DNA from: Kitasatospora sp. NBC_01246
GTDB lineage: Bacteria > Actinomycetota > Actinomycetes > Streptomycetales > Streptomycetaceae
NCBI RefSeq assembly: GCF_036226505.1
Contig: NZ_CP108484.1
Span: 2,170,001-2,234,000 of the forward strand
Length of the DNA: 64,000 nucleotides
Direction: 5' to 3'
The notes below the pieces were generated by a model. The model searched no databases. It was not told where the DNA came from and saw nothing but the letters and a program-made list of their open reading frames with translations. The translations under genes and the position numbers were made by a program. Of this stretch, positions 47,567 to 58,342 are shown piece by piece (positions within the stretch are counted from its first letter, which is position 1; each line of letters begins with the position of its first letter).

Positions 47567-47595
47567 GTGTGACCCATGACATGTGAAATATTACC
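47567..47595. promoter_or_regulatory. candidate shared dyad upstream of M6 protease (site 2)
   Basis: gtgtgacccatgac directly followed by atgtgaaatattacc. Shares GTGTGACCC and ATGTGAAAT with the pepP/peptide-binding protein promoter and ATGTGAAAT with the S9 peptidase promoter. 71 bp before the start codon. Confidence 0.5.
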
Positions 47596-47666
47596 TGCGC
47601 TCCACCGACTGTTTCCCGACTCCACCGACTCCCCAGACCACCCACCGTCCGGAAAGGACCGGTCAG

Positions 47667-50039
47667 TTGCGCAGACTGTCCGCGGCACTCGCGGCCGCGC
47701 TCACCACGAGCGCGATAGCGGCCTCCCTCCTCGGCACCCCCGCCCAGGCCGCTCCCCCCTCCCCCGCCCTCACCGCGGCCGCCGCCGCCCAAGGCGCCGA
47801 GGAGGGCGGCACCGAGGCCCCGCCCGGCCCGCTCGCCCCCCAGGAACGCGAGCGCCAGTCGCTTCGCACCAAGGCCCTGGAACAGGTCAACAAGGGCTCC
47901 GTGGCCAAGACTTCGCAGAAGCGGGCGCCCGCCAGGGTGAAGATCGGCAACGACTACGTCCAGCTCGCGCAGCAGCGCACGGACAAGGTCTTCGTGATCC
48001 TCGCCCAGTTCGGCGACCAGGTGGACAACACCACCGAGTACAACGGGCAGCCCCGCTACGGCGGCACGCCCGGCCCGCAGCACAACGCGATCCCCAAGCC
48101 GGGCAGGAGCGACAACCACACGCTCTGGTCCAAGGACTTCGACCGCGACTACTACCAGCAGTTGTTCTTCGACGACGCGCCCGGCGCGGTCTCGATGCGC
48201 AACTACTACCGCACCCAGTCCTCCGGCCGCTACGACGTCGAGGGCACGGTCAGCGACTGGGTCACCGTGCCGTACAACGAGGCCCGGTACGGCAGCAACA
48301 AGGGCCCCCAGGGGTCCGGCGCCTGGACGCAGGGGCAGGAGTTCGTCCGGGACGCGGTCAAGGCCTGGTACGACGGCGAGGTCCGCAAGGGCCGCTCCGC
48401 CGCGGACGTCAAGGCCGAGCTGGCCCAGTACGACGTCTACGACCGCTACGACCACGACAAGGACGGCGAGTTCAGCCAGCCGGACGGCTACCTGGACAAC
48501 GTCATCGTGGTGCACGCGGGCGTCGACGAGACCTGGGGCGGCGGGGCGCAGGGCGCCGACGCCCTCTGGGCGCACCGCAGTTGGGCCTTCCCGGACCCGG
48601 CCGGCCAGACCGGCCCGGTGGGCAACCGGATCGGCGGCGCCCCGGTCGGCGACACCGGCCTGTACGTCTACGACTACGTGCAGGGCGGCGAGAACAGCGG
48701 CGTCGGCCTGTTCGCCCACGAGTTCGGCCACAACCTCGGCCTGCCCGACCTGTACAGCACCACCGGCGGCGACAACAGCGTCAACTTCTGGTCGCTGATG
48801 TCCTCCGGCTCGTACCTCGGCAAGGGCAAGAACACCACCGGCGGCTACCCCGGTGACCTCGACGCGTGGAGCAAGCTGCAGTTCGGTTGGCTCGACTACG
48901 ACGAGGCGCAGGCCGCCACCCGCTCCAGCCACGCGCTCGGCGTCAGCGGCTACAACACCGACCAGGCCCAGGCGGTGCTGGTGCACCTGCCCGACGGCAC
49001 CACCAGCACCGACCTGGCCGACCCGAACCAGGGCGCCAACCACTGGTGGAGCGGGACGGGCGACAACCTGGACAACTCGCTGGCCCGGACGGTCGACCTG
49101 CGCCCGGTGAGCGGACCGGTCACGCTGACCGCCGCCGCCTGGTACGACATCGAGCAGGACTACGACTTCCTCGCGGTCGAGGCCTCCACCGACGAGGGGA
49201 AGACCTGGAAGGCGCTCGGCGGAACCGTCGACGGCACGCCGATCGGCAACACCACCGCCAACACCCCCGGTCTGACCGGCACGTCCGGCGCCTACCGGCA
49301 GCTGTCCGTCCCGCTGGACGGCTACGCGGGGCAGCAGGTCCGGCTGCGCTTCCACGTCACCTCGGACAACAACACCCACGGCCGCGGCGTCCTGGTCGAC
49401 ACCGTCCGGGTCGCCGCCGGCGCCACCGAGCTCTTCGCCGACGGCGCCGAGAACGGGGCCAACGGCTGGACCGCGACCGGGTTCTCGGTGGTCACCGGCC
49501 GCACCGCGGTCACCTCGCACCCGCGCGCCTACCTGGTGGAGAACCGCCGGTACGCGGGCTACGGCGCCTTCCTGAAGACCGGCCCGTACAACTTCGGGTA
49601 CACGGGCGTCGACGGCAAGAAGGACATCGTCGACACCTACCCGTACCAGGAGGGCGTGCTGGTCTGGCTCTGGGACACGGGGTACGGCGACAACAACACC
49701 AAGGACCACCCCGGCGGCGGGCTGATCCTGCCGGTCGACGCCCACCCGGCGCCGATCCGGTTCGCCGACGGCACGCTGGTCAACGCCCGCGCGCAGACCT
49801 TCGACGCGACCTTCTCGCTGAAGCGGACCACCGGCTTCACCCTGCACAAGGCCGGCGTCCCGGTGCGGATCGGCGCCGAGCCGGCCGTCGCCGCCTTCAA
49901 CGACCGCACCGGGGTCTACTCCGACCCCGCCACGCCGCAGCTCGGCGTGAAGGTGCCGGACACCAACACCAAGATCGAGGTCGTCCGCGAAGCCCAGGAC
50001 GGCCGGATCACCACCGTCCGGGTGGGCCCGGCCTCCTGA
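47667..50039 (+). CDS. secreted M6 metalloprotease (immune inhibitor A type)
   Basis: 790 aa from a TTG at 47667, chosen because GGAAAGGA precedes it and it gives a clean signal peptide (MRRLSAALAAALTTSAIAAS, cleavage near PAQA-APP). A propeptide to ~95 is followed by the zinc protease domain with HEFGHNLGLPD (H351, E352, H355), then beta-rich C-terminal domains with a MAM/jelly-roll look (TSDNNTHGRGVLVDTVRVAA). M6 enzymes degrade extracellular proteins; here it likely supplies peptides to the importer downstream. Confidence 0.94.
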   Translation: MRRLSAALAAALTTSAIAASLLGTPAQAAPPSPALTAAAAAQGAEEGGTEAPPGPLAPQERERQSLRTKALEQVNKGSVAKTSQKRAPARVKIGNDYVQLAQQRTDKVFVILAQFGDQVDNTTEYNGQPRYGGTPGPQHNAIPKPGRSDNHTLWSKDFDRDYYQQLFFDDAPGAVSMRNYYRTQSSGRYDVEGTVSDWVTVPYNEARYGSNKGPQGSGAWTQGQEFVRDAVKAWYDGEVRKGRSAADVKAELAQYDVYDRYDHDKDGEFSQPDGYLDNVIVVHAGVDETWGGGAQGADALWAHRSWAFPDPAGQTGPVGNRIGGAPVGDTGLYVYDYVQGGENSGVGLFAHEFGHNLGLPDLYSTTGGDNSVNFWSLMSSGSYLGKGKNTTGGYPGDLDAWSKLQFGWLDYDEAQAATRSSHALGVSGYNTDQAQAVLVHLPDGTTSTDLADPNQGANHWWSGTGDNLDNSLARTVDLRPVSGPVTLTAAAWYDIEQDYDFLAVEASTDEGKTWKALGGTVDGTPIGNTTANTPGLTGTSGAYRQLSVPLDGYAGQQVRLRFHVTSDNNTHGRGVLVDTVRVAAGATELFADGAENGANGWTATGFSVVTGRTAVTSHPRAYLVENRRYAGYGAFLKTGPYNFGYTGVDGKKDIVDTYPYQEGVLVWLWDTGYGDNNTKDHPGGGLILPVDAHPAPIRFADGTLVNARAQTFDATFSLKRTTGFTLHKAGVPVRIGAEPAVAAFNDRTGVYSDPATPQLGVKVPDTNTKIEVVREAQDGRITTVRVGPAS

Positions 50040-50067
50040 GGCCCGCCACCCGCGCGCACCGCACAAC

Positions 50068-50103
50068 GGCCGTGGCCCCCGGATCCGTCCGGGGGCCACG
50101 GCC
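50068..50103 (+). terminator. M6 protease terminator
   Basis: ggccgtggcccccgga and tccgggggccacggcc, a 16-bp perfect stem with a 4-nt loop, 28 bp after the stop. Confidence 0.85.
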
Positions 50104-50473
50104 TCGCGTCGTCCGGGGCCGGTCGCGACCGCGGGAGCGGCCGGGCTCCGCGACCCGCCGGCCGCCCGGCCCGGTCCACACCGACCACGCCGGGCACCGC
50201 GTCGGCGCCGGGTACCGCCCCCGCCCCCGCCGGCCGGCCGGCCCCCGGCGCCCCCCACCGGCCCGCCAGACCCCCGGCCCCCGACCGCAGAAGGCCCGTA
50301 CCCACCAGCGGGTACGGGCCTTCGAGACGTTGGAACCCGGTCGGACGCGGCCCTCAAGAGGTTCCCCGCCGCGCCCGACCGGGGGTCGGGAGGAGGGCCC
50401 GTGGACGGGCCCCCGGGGTGCCGCCGGACCGCCCGGCCCACAGGCGGGCAGGGGTGGTCCGGCGGCCGGGGCG
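50104..50473. other. 370-bp spacer with two further hairpins between convergent genes
   Basis: No gene supported. Holds 50290-50323 (gaaggcccgtaccc / gggtacgggccttc, 14 bp) and 50421-50465 (ccgccggacc / ggtccggcgg with inner pairing), the latter just after the stop of the minus-strand transporter operon and its likely terminator. Confidence 0.6.
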
Positions 50474-51483
50474 TCAGGCCTCCGGGAAGTGGCAGGCCGC
50501 CTGCCGGGTGCCCGGTCCGGCGATCCGCAGCAGCGGACGCTCCGTCCGGCAGAGCTCCTGGGCCTTCGGGCACCGCGGGTGGAAGCTGCACCCGGACGGC
50601 GGGTTGGCCGGGCTCGGCGGGTCGCCGAGCAGCACGATCCGCTCGCGCGCCCGCTCGGCGGCCGGGTCCGGCAGCGGCACCGCGGAGAGCAGCGCCCGGG
50701 TGTAGGGGTGCGCGGCGTTGCCGTAGACCTCCGCCTTGTCGCCGATCTCGACGATCCGGCCGAGGTACATCACGGCGACCCGGTCGCAGACCCGCTTGAC
50801 CACCGAGAGGTCGTGCGCGATGAAGACGTACGCCAGGCCGAGCTCGTCCTGGAGCCGCTCCATCAGATTGACCACCTGGGCCTGGATGGAGACGTCCAGC
50901 GCGGAGACCGGCTCGTCGGCGATGACCAGCCGGGGCGAGGTGGCCAGCGAGCGGGCGATGCCGATCCGCTGGGCCTGGCCGCCGGAGAACTCGTGCGGGT
51001 AGCGGTCCAGGTGTTCGGGGATCAGCCCGACCAGCTCCATCAGCTCGGCGGCCCGCTTGCGCGCCCCGGCCGCGCCGGCGCCCTGGACCAGCAGCGGCTC
51101 GGAGATGATCCGGGCCACCGTCTGGCGGGGGTTGAGCGAGGAGTACGGGTCCTGGAACACCATCTGGAGGTGCCGCCGGTGCGGGCGCAGCGCGGCCTGC
51201 GACAGGCCGCCGATCTCGGTGCCGTCGAAGGTGACGGTGCCCGCGGTGGGGTCGAGCAGCCGGACGATCATCCGCCCGGTGGTCGACTTGCCGCAGCCCG
51301 ACTCCCCGACCAGGCCGAGCGTCTCGCCCTGGGCGACGTCGAAGCTCACGCCGTCGACGGCCCGGATCGGGGCGCCGGCCCGGCCGGTGCGGCTGCGCCG
51401 GCCGGGGAAGGTCTTCACCAGGTCCCGGACGGACAGCAGCGGCTCGGCGGAGCGCGGCCGGTCGGCCGTCAGCGGTCGGTCGT

Positions 51484-51487
<4 letters not shown>
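50474..51487 (-). CDS. oligopeptide/dipeptide ABC transporter ATP-binding protein (OppF/DppF type)
   Basis: 337 aa. Walker A GESGCGKST, signature FSGGQAQRIGIARSLA, Walker B LVIADEPVSALD, and the C-terminal oligopeptide/dipeptide extension with the Cys cluster (SGCSFHPRCPKAQELC) that binds an iron-sulfur cluster in this subfamily. Last gene of the five-gene importer; its ATG overlaps the previous stop by 4 bp. Confidence 0.95.
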
Positions 51488-52481
<994 letters not shown>

Positions 52482-52482
<1 letters not shown>

Positions 52483-53468
52483 CAGTACCTCACTCTCGGG
52501 TCGACGTAGGCGTAGAGCAGGTCGACCAGCAGGTTCGCCGCGACGATGAAGAAGGCCGCGAGCAGGGTGACGCCGAGGATGACGGGCTGGTCGGAGCGGA
52601 TCAGCCCGTCGTAGAAGAGCCGGCCGACCCCGGGCAGACCGAAGATCGACTCCGTGATGACGGCGCCCGCGAGCAGTCCGCCGAGGTCCATCCCGAAGAT
52701 GGTGAGGATGGGCGTCATCCCGGAGCGCAGCCCGTGCTTGACCGTCACGGTGAGCGCGGGCAGGCCCTTGGCGCGGGCGGTGCGGATGTACGGCTCGGCC
52801 ATCGTCTCGATCATCGAGTTGCGGCTCTGCCGGGCGTACATGGCCGCGTAGAGCAGGGCCAGCGCGATCCAGGGGAGCAGCAGGTTGGAGGCCCAGCCGA
52901 ACGGGTCCTCGGTGAGCGCGTGGTAGGACGGGTAGGGCAGCAGGCCGGCGGTCCGCACGACGCCCCAGATCAGCATGATCGAGGTGAAGTAGACCGGCAG
53001 CGAGGCGGTTCCGACCGACAGCACCATCAGGGTGCGGTCGGTGAGGCCGCCCTTGCGCAGGGCCGAGGTGATGCCGGCGCCGAGGCCGAGGACCAGCCAG
53101 AGCGCCGCCGCGCCGAAGGCGAGCGAGACGGAGACCGGCAGGCGGTCGGTGAGCAGGTCCCAGACCGGCAGCCCGTACTCGTAGGAGTAGCCCAGGCAGG
53201 GGAAGCCGCAGTGCACGGCGCTGGGGCCGCTGCCGTAGTCGCGGCCGGCGAAGATGCCGCCCAGGTAGCTGCCGAACTGGTCCCAGACCGGCGCGTCCAG
53301 GCCCATCGCCGCCTTGACGGCGGCGAGCCGCTCGGGGCTGCAGGTCTTGCCGCAGGCGGCCGCGGCCGGGTCGTTGGGCAGCAGGTAGAAGATGGTGAAG
53401 GTGATGGCGCAGATGGCGAGCATGATGCCCGCGACACCGATCAGCCGGCGGCCGAGGTAGATGATCAC
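52482..53468 (-). CDS. peptide ABC transporter permease (OppB/DppB type)
   Basis: 328 aa, TM1 at the extreme N-terminus (IYLGRRLIGVAGIMLAICAI), a long periplasmic loop with two Cys (AACGKTCSPERL and HCGFPCLGY) that could form disulfides, then five TM helices with the coupling motif (YIRTARAKGLPALTV). The extra Cys-bearing loop is longer than in the E. coli protein. Overlaps the next-upstream permease by 4 bp. Confidence 0.94.
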
Positions 53469-54424
53469 GACCGGCCTCCCCGGGGGTCGAGGATGTCGCG
53501 CAGCGCGTCACCGAGCAGGGTGAAGGCGAGCACCGCGATGAAGAGGAAGACCGTCGGGATGAGGAAGTAGGTCGGATCGGTCTCGTAGTGGAGGATGCTC
53601 TCGGCGATCATCTGACCCCAGGACGCGGTGGGCGGGCGGACGCCGACGCCGAGGTAGCTGAGGGCGGCCTCGGTGGCGATCATGCCGGGGATCAGCAGCG
53701 TGGTGTAGGCGATGATCGGGCCGGAGACGTTCGGCAGGATCTCCCGGGTGAGGATGCGCCAGGAGCGCGCGCCGCCGACCTTGGCCGCCTCGACGTACTC
53801 GCGGTGCTTGAGCGAGAGGGTCTGGCCGCGGACCACCCGGGCGATGCCGGGCCAGCCGAACAGGCCGATCACCAGGGTCATCAGCAGGATCCGGTTGACG
53901 TCCTTGGCCACCGACATCATGGCGATCATGAAGATCAGCGAGGGGAAGGACATCGTGAGGTCCATCAGCCGGGAGAGCGCCGCGTCGACGCGGCCGCCGA
54001 AGTAGCCGGCCACGATCCCGGCCAGGGTGCCGGCGATCACGACCAGCGCGGTGGCGGTGAACGCGATCAGCAGGGAGACCTGGCCGCCGTGCAGCACGCG
54101 GGCGAACAGGTCGCGGCCCGAGCCGGGTTCGACGCCGAGCCAGTGCCGGGTGCCGATCCCGCCGAAGGCGCCGATCGGCGTGCCGCCCATGTAGGGGTCG
54201 ATGGCGCGCTTGTCGAACTCCTCGGGGGTCCAGCCGCCGAGCGAGCTCAACGGGCCGGCCAGGGCCGCCGCCAGGACCAGCACGGCGACGGTGATCAGGC
54301 CGAACCGGGCCGAGCCCTGGGCCCACAGCCGCTCCCCGACGAGCCGCCAGGGCCCGCGCCCGGCGGCCTTCGCGGGGCCCGCCGCCGTGTCCTCCACGGC
54401 GGCGGGGTCAGTGGTAGTACTCAT
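53465..54424 (-). CDS. peptide ABC transporter permease (OppC/DppC type)
   Basis: 319 aa. A charged N-terminal cytoplasmic tail of ~30 residues precedes TM1 (FGLITVAVLVLAAALAGPL). Coupling motif EYVEAAKVGGARSWRIL. The C-terminal end reads LGDALRDILDPRGGRS, characteristic of DppC. It starts 13 bp after the binding-protein gene stop and forms the channel with the OppB-type partner. Confidence 0.95.
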   Translation of the reverse strand: MSTTTDPAAVEDTAAGPAKAAGRGPWRLVGERLWAQGSARFGLITVAVLVLAAALAGPLSSLGGWTPEEFDKRAIDPYMGGTPIGAFGGIGTRHWLGVEPGSGRDLFARVLHGGQVSLLIAFTATALVVIAGTLAGIVAGYFGGRVDAALSRLMDLTMSFPSLIFMIAMMSVAKDVNRILLMTLVIGLFGWPGIARVVRGQTLSLKHREYVEAAKVGGARSWRILTREILPNVSGPIIAYTTLLIPGMIATEAALSYLGVGVRPPTASWGQMIAESILHYETDPTYFLIPTVFLFIAVLAFTLLGDALRDILDPRGGRS

Positions 54425-54437
54425 CGCTGACGTTCCC

Positions 54438-56189
54438 TCAGCCCTGGCTCTTCGCGGGGTCCTTGAGGCCGACCACAGCCATGTCGATCATGCCGGCGTA
54501 GCCGGAGTTGCCGAACGCGCCGGCCACGTTGGTGCCGACCAGCAGCGGGCGGCGCTGCCACATCAGCGGCACGGCAGGGGCCTTCTTCACCAGGTCCTCG
54601 TCCAGCTGCTTCCAGGCGGCGTTGGCCTCGGCCAGGTCGGTCATGGCCGCGATCTGGTCCATCCGGTCCATCGTGGCCTGGTCCCGGAACTGGCTGTAGT
54701 TGCCCTGGTTGCCCTTCTCCTTGATGGTGCGGCCGTCGAAGAGGAAGGGCAGGAAGGTCGCGGCGGACGGGTAGTCCGGGCACCAGCCGTTGATGGTCAG
54801 CTCGGGGGCGTTCTTGGTATCGCCGACGGTGTCGGAGAAGGCCGACGCGTCCACGGTGTTGACGGTGACCTGGACGCCGGCCTTGGCCAGCGACTGCTGG
54901 AGCGCCTCGCCGCGACTCTTGTCACCGATGGACACGAGGAGCGAGACCTTGAGGTCGGTCCTGCCCGCCGCCTTGAGCAGGTCCTTGGCCTTCTCCGGGT
55001 CACCGGCGGCCGGGATCTTCAGCGGATCGGCCTTGGCCCCGGCGGTCAGCGAGGGCGGCAGGAAGGAGGTCGCGACGTCCGCCATCGCCGGGCCGCCGAA
55101 GGCGGTGACCTGGGCCTCGCGGTCGACCGCGTACATCATCGCCTCGCGCACCTTCGGGTCGTCGAAGGGCGCCTTGGCGGTGTTCAGGTACAGCATGTCG
55201 GTGCAGCCGGTCTGCTCGGCCACCATGCGGGCCTTGACGTCCGCCTTGGGCAGCACCTTCGAGACGGACTCGTGCTGCATCCACGGCATCTCGATGGTGG
55301 AGGCGTCGGCGCCGTCACTCGCGATGACCCGGTCGTCGGCCTGACCGCCCTTGAGGCCCTGGGTGACCACGATCTTGTCCGGGTACGCCTTGCGGACCGT
55401 GTCGGAGGCCTGGTCCCAGTTGGTGTTGCGGACCAGCACGAGCTGCTTCCCGCGGTCGTAGGAGGCGATCTTGTACGGGCCGGAGGAGAACGGCCGCGAG
55501 TCGTACTGGGTGCCCTTCTCCTGCGACTGCGGCACGGGCGAGAAGGTCGGCAGGGTGGCGGTGTACGAGAACTCGGCGACCGGGCGCTTCAGGCGGAAGA
55601 CGATGGTCTTGTCGTCCGGGGTCTCGATGCTGGGCAGGTGCTCGCCGTTCAGCGGGCCCTTGTAGTTCTCGCCGCCGGCCAGGTACTGGATGGCGTAGTC
55701 GGGGCCACCGGTGAGGTCCGGGGCGAAGGACCGCTCGACGTTGTACTTGACGTCGGCGGACTTGATCGGGCTGCCGTCCTCGTACTTGAGGCCGTCGCGC
55801 AGGGTGAAGGTCCAGGTCTTGCCCCCGTCGGAGGACTTGCCGAGGTCGGTGGCGAGGTCCGGGACGATCTCGCTGCCGGCGCTGCCCGGCTCGGACTTGA
55901 AGGTGACCAGGGTGCGGTAGATCAGCCGGGTGCCGAAGTCCATGTGCGGCAGCACCCAGTTGCGGGCCGGGTCGAGGTGCGCGAAGTCCTGGTTGGTCAG
56001 CACGGTGAGCGTGCCGCCCTTGACCGGGGAGCCGCCGACGATGGAGCCGGCCGCCGCGCCCGGGCCCTTGGTTCCGGCGGCCGTGGTGTCACCGGCGGTG
56101 TCGCTCTTGTCGTTCTTGCAGGCCCCGAGGCCGAGGGTGAGTGTCGCCGCGAGGGCCGCCGCGAGGGCGGCGTGGGTGCGCCTGTTCAT
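54438..56189 (-). CDS. peptide ABC transporter substrate-binding lipoprotein (SBP family 5)
   Basis: 583 aa from the ATG at 56189 after GCGGAG; the longer frame upstream includes the promoter. Lipoprotein signal with lipobox L-G-A-C (Cys about 24), a Thr/Gly/Ala linker, then the SBP_bac_5 fold starting GGTLTVLTNQDFAHLDPARN. First gene of the operon SBP-permease-permease-ATPase-ATPase, all on the minus strand with tiny gaps or overlaps. It determines specificity, probably di- to oligopeptides. Confidence 0.95.
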   Translation of the reverse strand: MNRRTHAALAAALAATLTLGLGACKNDKSDTAGDTTAAGTKGPGAAAGSIVGGSPVKGGTLTVLTNQDFAHLDPARNWVLPHMDFGTRLIYRTLVTFKSEPGSAGSEIVPDLATDLGKSSDGGKTWTFTLRDGLKYEDGSPIKSADVKYNVERSFAPDLTGGPDYAIQYLAGGENYKGPLNGEHLPSIETPDDKTIVFRLKRPVAEFSYTATLPTFSPVPQSQEKGTQYDSRPFSSGPYKIASYDRGKQLVLVRNTNWDQASDTVRKAYPDKIVVTQGLKGGQADDRVIASDGADASTIEMPWMQHESVSKVLPKADVKARMVAEQTGCTDMLYLNTAKAPFDDPKVREAMMYAVDREAQVTAFGGPAMADVATSFLPPSLTAGAKADPLKIPAAGDPEKAKDLLKAAGRTDLKVSLLVSIGDKSRGEALQQSLAKAGVQVTVNTVDASAFSDTVGDTKNAPELTINGWCPDYPSAATFLPFLFDGRTIKEKGNQGNYSQFRDQATMDRMDQIAAMTDLAEANAAWKQLDEDLVKKAPAVPLMWQRRPLLVGTNVAGAFGNSGYAGMIDMAVVGLKDPAKSQG

Positions 56190-56295
56190 GTGCAACTCCG
56201 CAGTGGGGGGCCGCCGTTGATGGCCCGTCGTCCGACCCCGGAGGTGATCCGGGGATCGACCGGGAGGGCGCCTCGACAGGTCTGGCCGCTCCGCG

Positions 56296-56333
56296 GTGTG
56301 ACCCGTAACATAGTAATGTGAAATTGCACTGCA
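56296..56333. promoter_or_regulatory. candidate shared dyad in the pepP / peptide-importer divergent promoter (site 3)
   Basis: gtgtgacccgtaac, a 6-bp spacer-like atagta, then atgtgaaattgcact. Same two words as site 2 with 6 bp inserted. Lies 71 bp before pepP and 107 bp before the binding-protein gene, so one site could control both directions. Confidence 0.5.
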
Positions 56334-56403
56334 CAAGAGATGACGCGTCCCGTTATCGAGCTGTGTCCGTGCCACCCCGCCGCCCCGTAGAGGAGACCCC
56401 CCG

Positions 56404-57879
56404 GTGACCCTCCGTCAGACCGGTCTCAACACCAGCAGCCACGACCTGCCGACCTCCCCCGCCCTGGAGGCCTACATGGCCACCGCCTGGGCCCCCACCC
56501 CGCTCACCGACGACCGGCGCGTCCCCGGGTACGCCGCCATGCCCGGCCGCCGCGCCCGGCTCTCCGCCGCCTTCCCCGGCGAACGCCTGATCGTCCCGGC
56601 CGGCGAGCTCAAGGTGCGCAGCAACGACGACGACTACCGGTTCCGCCCGCACAGCGCCTACGCCTGGCTCACCGGCCTCACCGGCGAGGACCAGCCCGGC
56701 CACGTCCTCGTCCTGGAGCCCGCCGGCCCCGAGGGCCACGAGCCCGTCCTCTACCTGCGCCCCCGCTCACCGCGCGGCGGCGACTCCGCCCGCGGCGGCG
56801 AGTTCTACCGCGACCGCCGCTACGGCGAGTTCTGGGTCGGCCGCCGCCCCGACCTCGCCGAGGCCACCCGCCTCACCGGCCTGCGCACCGAGCACCTCGA
56901 CGACCTCGACAAGCTGCTCACCGGACCGCAGCCCGCCACCCGCGTGCTGGCCGGCGTCGACACCGCCCTGGACGCCGCCACCGACCGGCCCGGCTCACCC
57001 GCCCGGCGCGCGGACGACGCCGCCCTCGCCTCGGTGCTGTCCGAGCTGCGCCTGGTCAAGGACGCCTGGGAGGTCGAACAGCTCCAGCTCTCCGTCGACC
57101 ACACCGTCCTCGGCTTCCAGGACGTCGTCCGCGCCCTCCCCGCCGCCCTGCGCCACCCGCGCGGCGAGCGCTGGATCGAGGGGATCTTCAACCTGCGCGC
57201 CCGCGCCGAGGGCAACGGCACCGGCTACGACACCATCGCCGCGTCGGGAGCCCACGCCTGCGTCCTGCACTGGATCCGCAACGACGGCGCGCTCGACCCG
57301 AACGCCCTGCTGCTGCTCGACGCCGGCGTCGAGACCGACACCCTGTACACCGCCGACATCACCCGCACCCTTCCGCTGAGCGGCACCTTCAGCCCCGCCC
57401 AGCGCCAGGCCTACGACCTGGTGCTGGCCGCCCAGGACGCCGGCATCGCCGCGCTGCGCCCCGGCGCGCGGTTCCGCGACTTCCACCTCGCCGCGATGCG
57501 GGTCTTCGCCGAGGGCCTCGCCGACTGGGGCGTACTGCGGATCCCCGCCGAGCAGGCCCTCGCCGAGGACAGCGGCCTCTACCGCCGCTACACCCTCTGC
57601 AGCAGCGGCCACATGCTCGGCCTGGACGTGCACGACTGCGCCAAGGCCCGCGCCGACACCTACCTCGACGGCGTCCTGGAGGAGGGCCACGTCCTCACCG
57701 TGGAGCCCGGCCTCTACCTCCAGCCCGACGACGAGACCCTCCCGCTGGAACTGCGCGGGCTCGGCATCCGCCTGGAGGACGACCTCGTCATCACCGCCGA
57801 CGGCGCCCGGCTGATGTCCGACGCACTCCCCCGCACCGCCACCGCCGTCGAAGCCTGGATGGCCGAACTGCTCGCCTGA
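56404..57879 (+). CDS. pepP: Xaa-Pro aminopeptidase (aminopeptidase P, M24B)
   Basis: 491 aa, GTG start at 56404. An N-terminal creatinase-like domain (about 40-200) includes FRPHSAYAWLTGL. The C-terminal pita-bread fold holds the dinuclear metal ligands: Asp in LLLDAGVETD, Asp in YTADITRTLP, His in HMLGLDVHD, Glu in VEPGLYL and Glu in IRLEDDLVI. Removes N-terminal residues preceding proline, complementing the S9 prolyl peptidase and importer nearby. Confidence 0.95.
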   Translation: MTLRQTGLNTSSHDLPTSPALEAYMATAWAPTPLTDDRRVPGYAAMPGRRARLSAAFPGERLIVPAGELKVRSNDDDYRFRPHSAYAWLTGLTGEDQPGHVLVLEPAGPEGHEPVLYLRPRSPRGGDSARGGEFYRDRRYGEFWVGRRPDLAEATRLTGLRTEHLDDLDKLLTGPQPATRVLAGVDTALDAATDRPGSPARRADDAALASVLSELRLVKDAWEVEQLQLSVDHTVLGFQDVVRALPAALRHPRGERWIEGIFNLRARAEGNGTGYDTIAASGAHACVLHWIRNDGALDPNALLLLDAGVETDTLYTADITRTLPLSGTFSPAQRQAYDLVLAAQDAGIAALRPGARFRDFHLAAMRVFAEGLADWGVLRIPAEQALAEDSGLYRRYTLCSSGHMLGLDVHDCAKARADTYLDGVLEEGHVLTVEPGLYLQPDDETLPLELRGLGIRLEDDLVITADGARLMSDALPRTATAVEAWMAELLA

Positions 57880-57909
57880 CCACCACCGCGCCACGGGCAG
57901 GGGGCCGGC

Positions 57910-58200
57910 TCAGGCCACCTTGATCGTCCGGTCCCCCTGCCGCACGGTGACCTTCACCTCGCCGCCGATCGCCGCCGCGCAGGCCCGCAGGTTGTCCAGG
58001 CTGTCCACCTGCCCGTGCTCGATCTGCGACACCCGCGCCTGGCTCACCCCGAGCAACCCCGCCACCTCCTTCTGCGTCAGCCCCACCTTCAGCCGCAGCT
58101 CCGCCAGCTCGTGACCACGGATCCGCGCCCACGACTCCTGCCGCATCCGCGCCCGCTCCAGGACCTCTGCCCTCACCTCGGTCCAGCCACGACCCTTCAT
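57910..58200 (-). CDS. XRE-family antitoxin-like regulator (HigA type), apparently orphan
   Basis: 96 aa, ATG at 58200 after GAGGGAG. N-terminal MKGRGWTEVRAEVLERARMR, then the helix-turn-helix LAELRLKVGLTQKEVAGLLG with VSQARVSQIEHGQ, then a C-terminal strand pair VKVTVRQGDRTIKVA. This arrangement is that of antitoxins encoded just after a RelE/HigB-like toxin, but only 142 bp separate it from the next gene and no toxin reading frame with recognisable motifs is present. Convergent with pepP. Confidence 0.85.
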   Translation of the reverse strand: MKGRGWTEVRAEVLERARMRQESWARIRGHELAELRLKVGLTQKEVAGLLGVSQARVSQIEHGQVDSLDNLRACAAAIGGEVKVTVRQGDRTIKVA

Positions 58201-58342
58201 GCGCGCGCTCCCTCACCGGCCCATTCCCCCACACCGGCCCGGCCGTAGCGCGGCTCCGCCGTCCCGCCACCCTCGCGGGGGATGACACGGCCGGCTCTTC
58301 GCGCCCCGGGTGTGCGCCCGGTGGGGCGAGTGGCCGTCCGCC

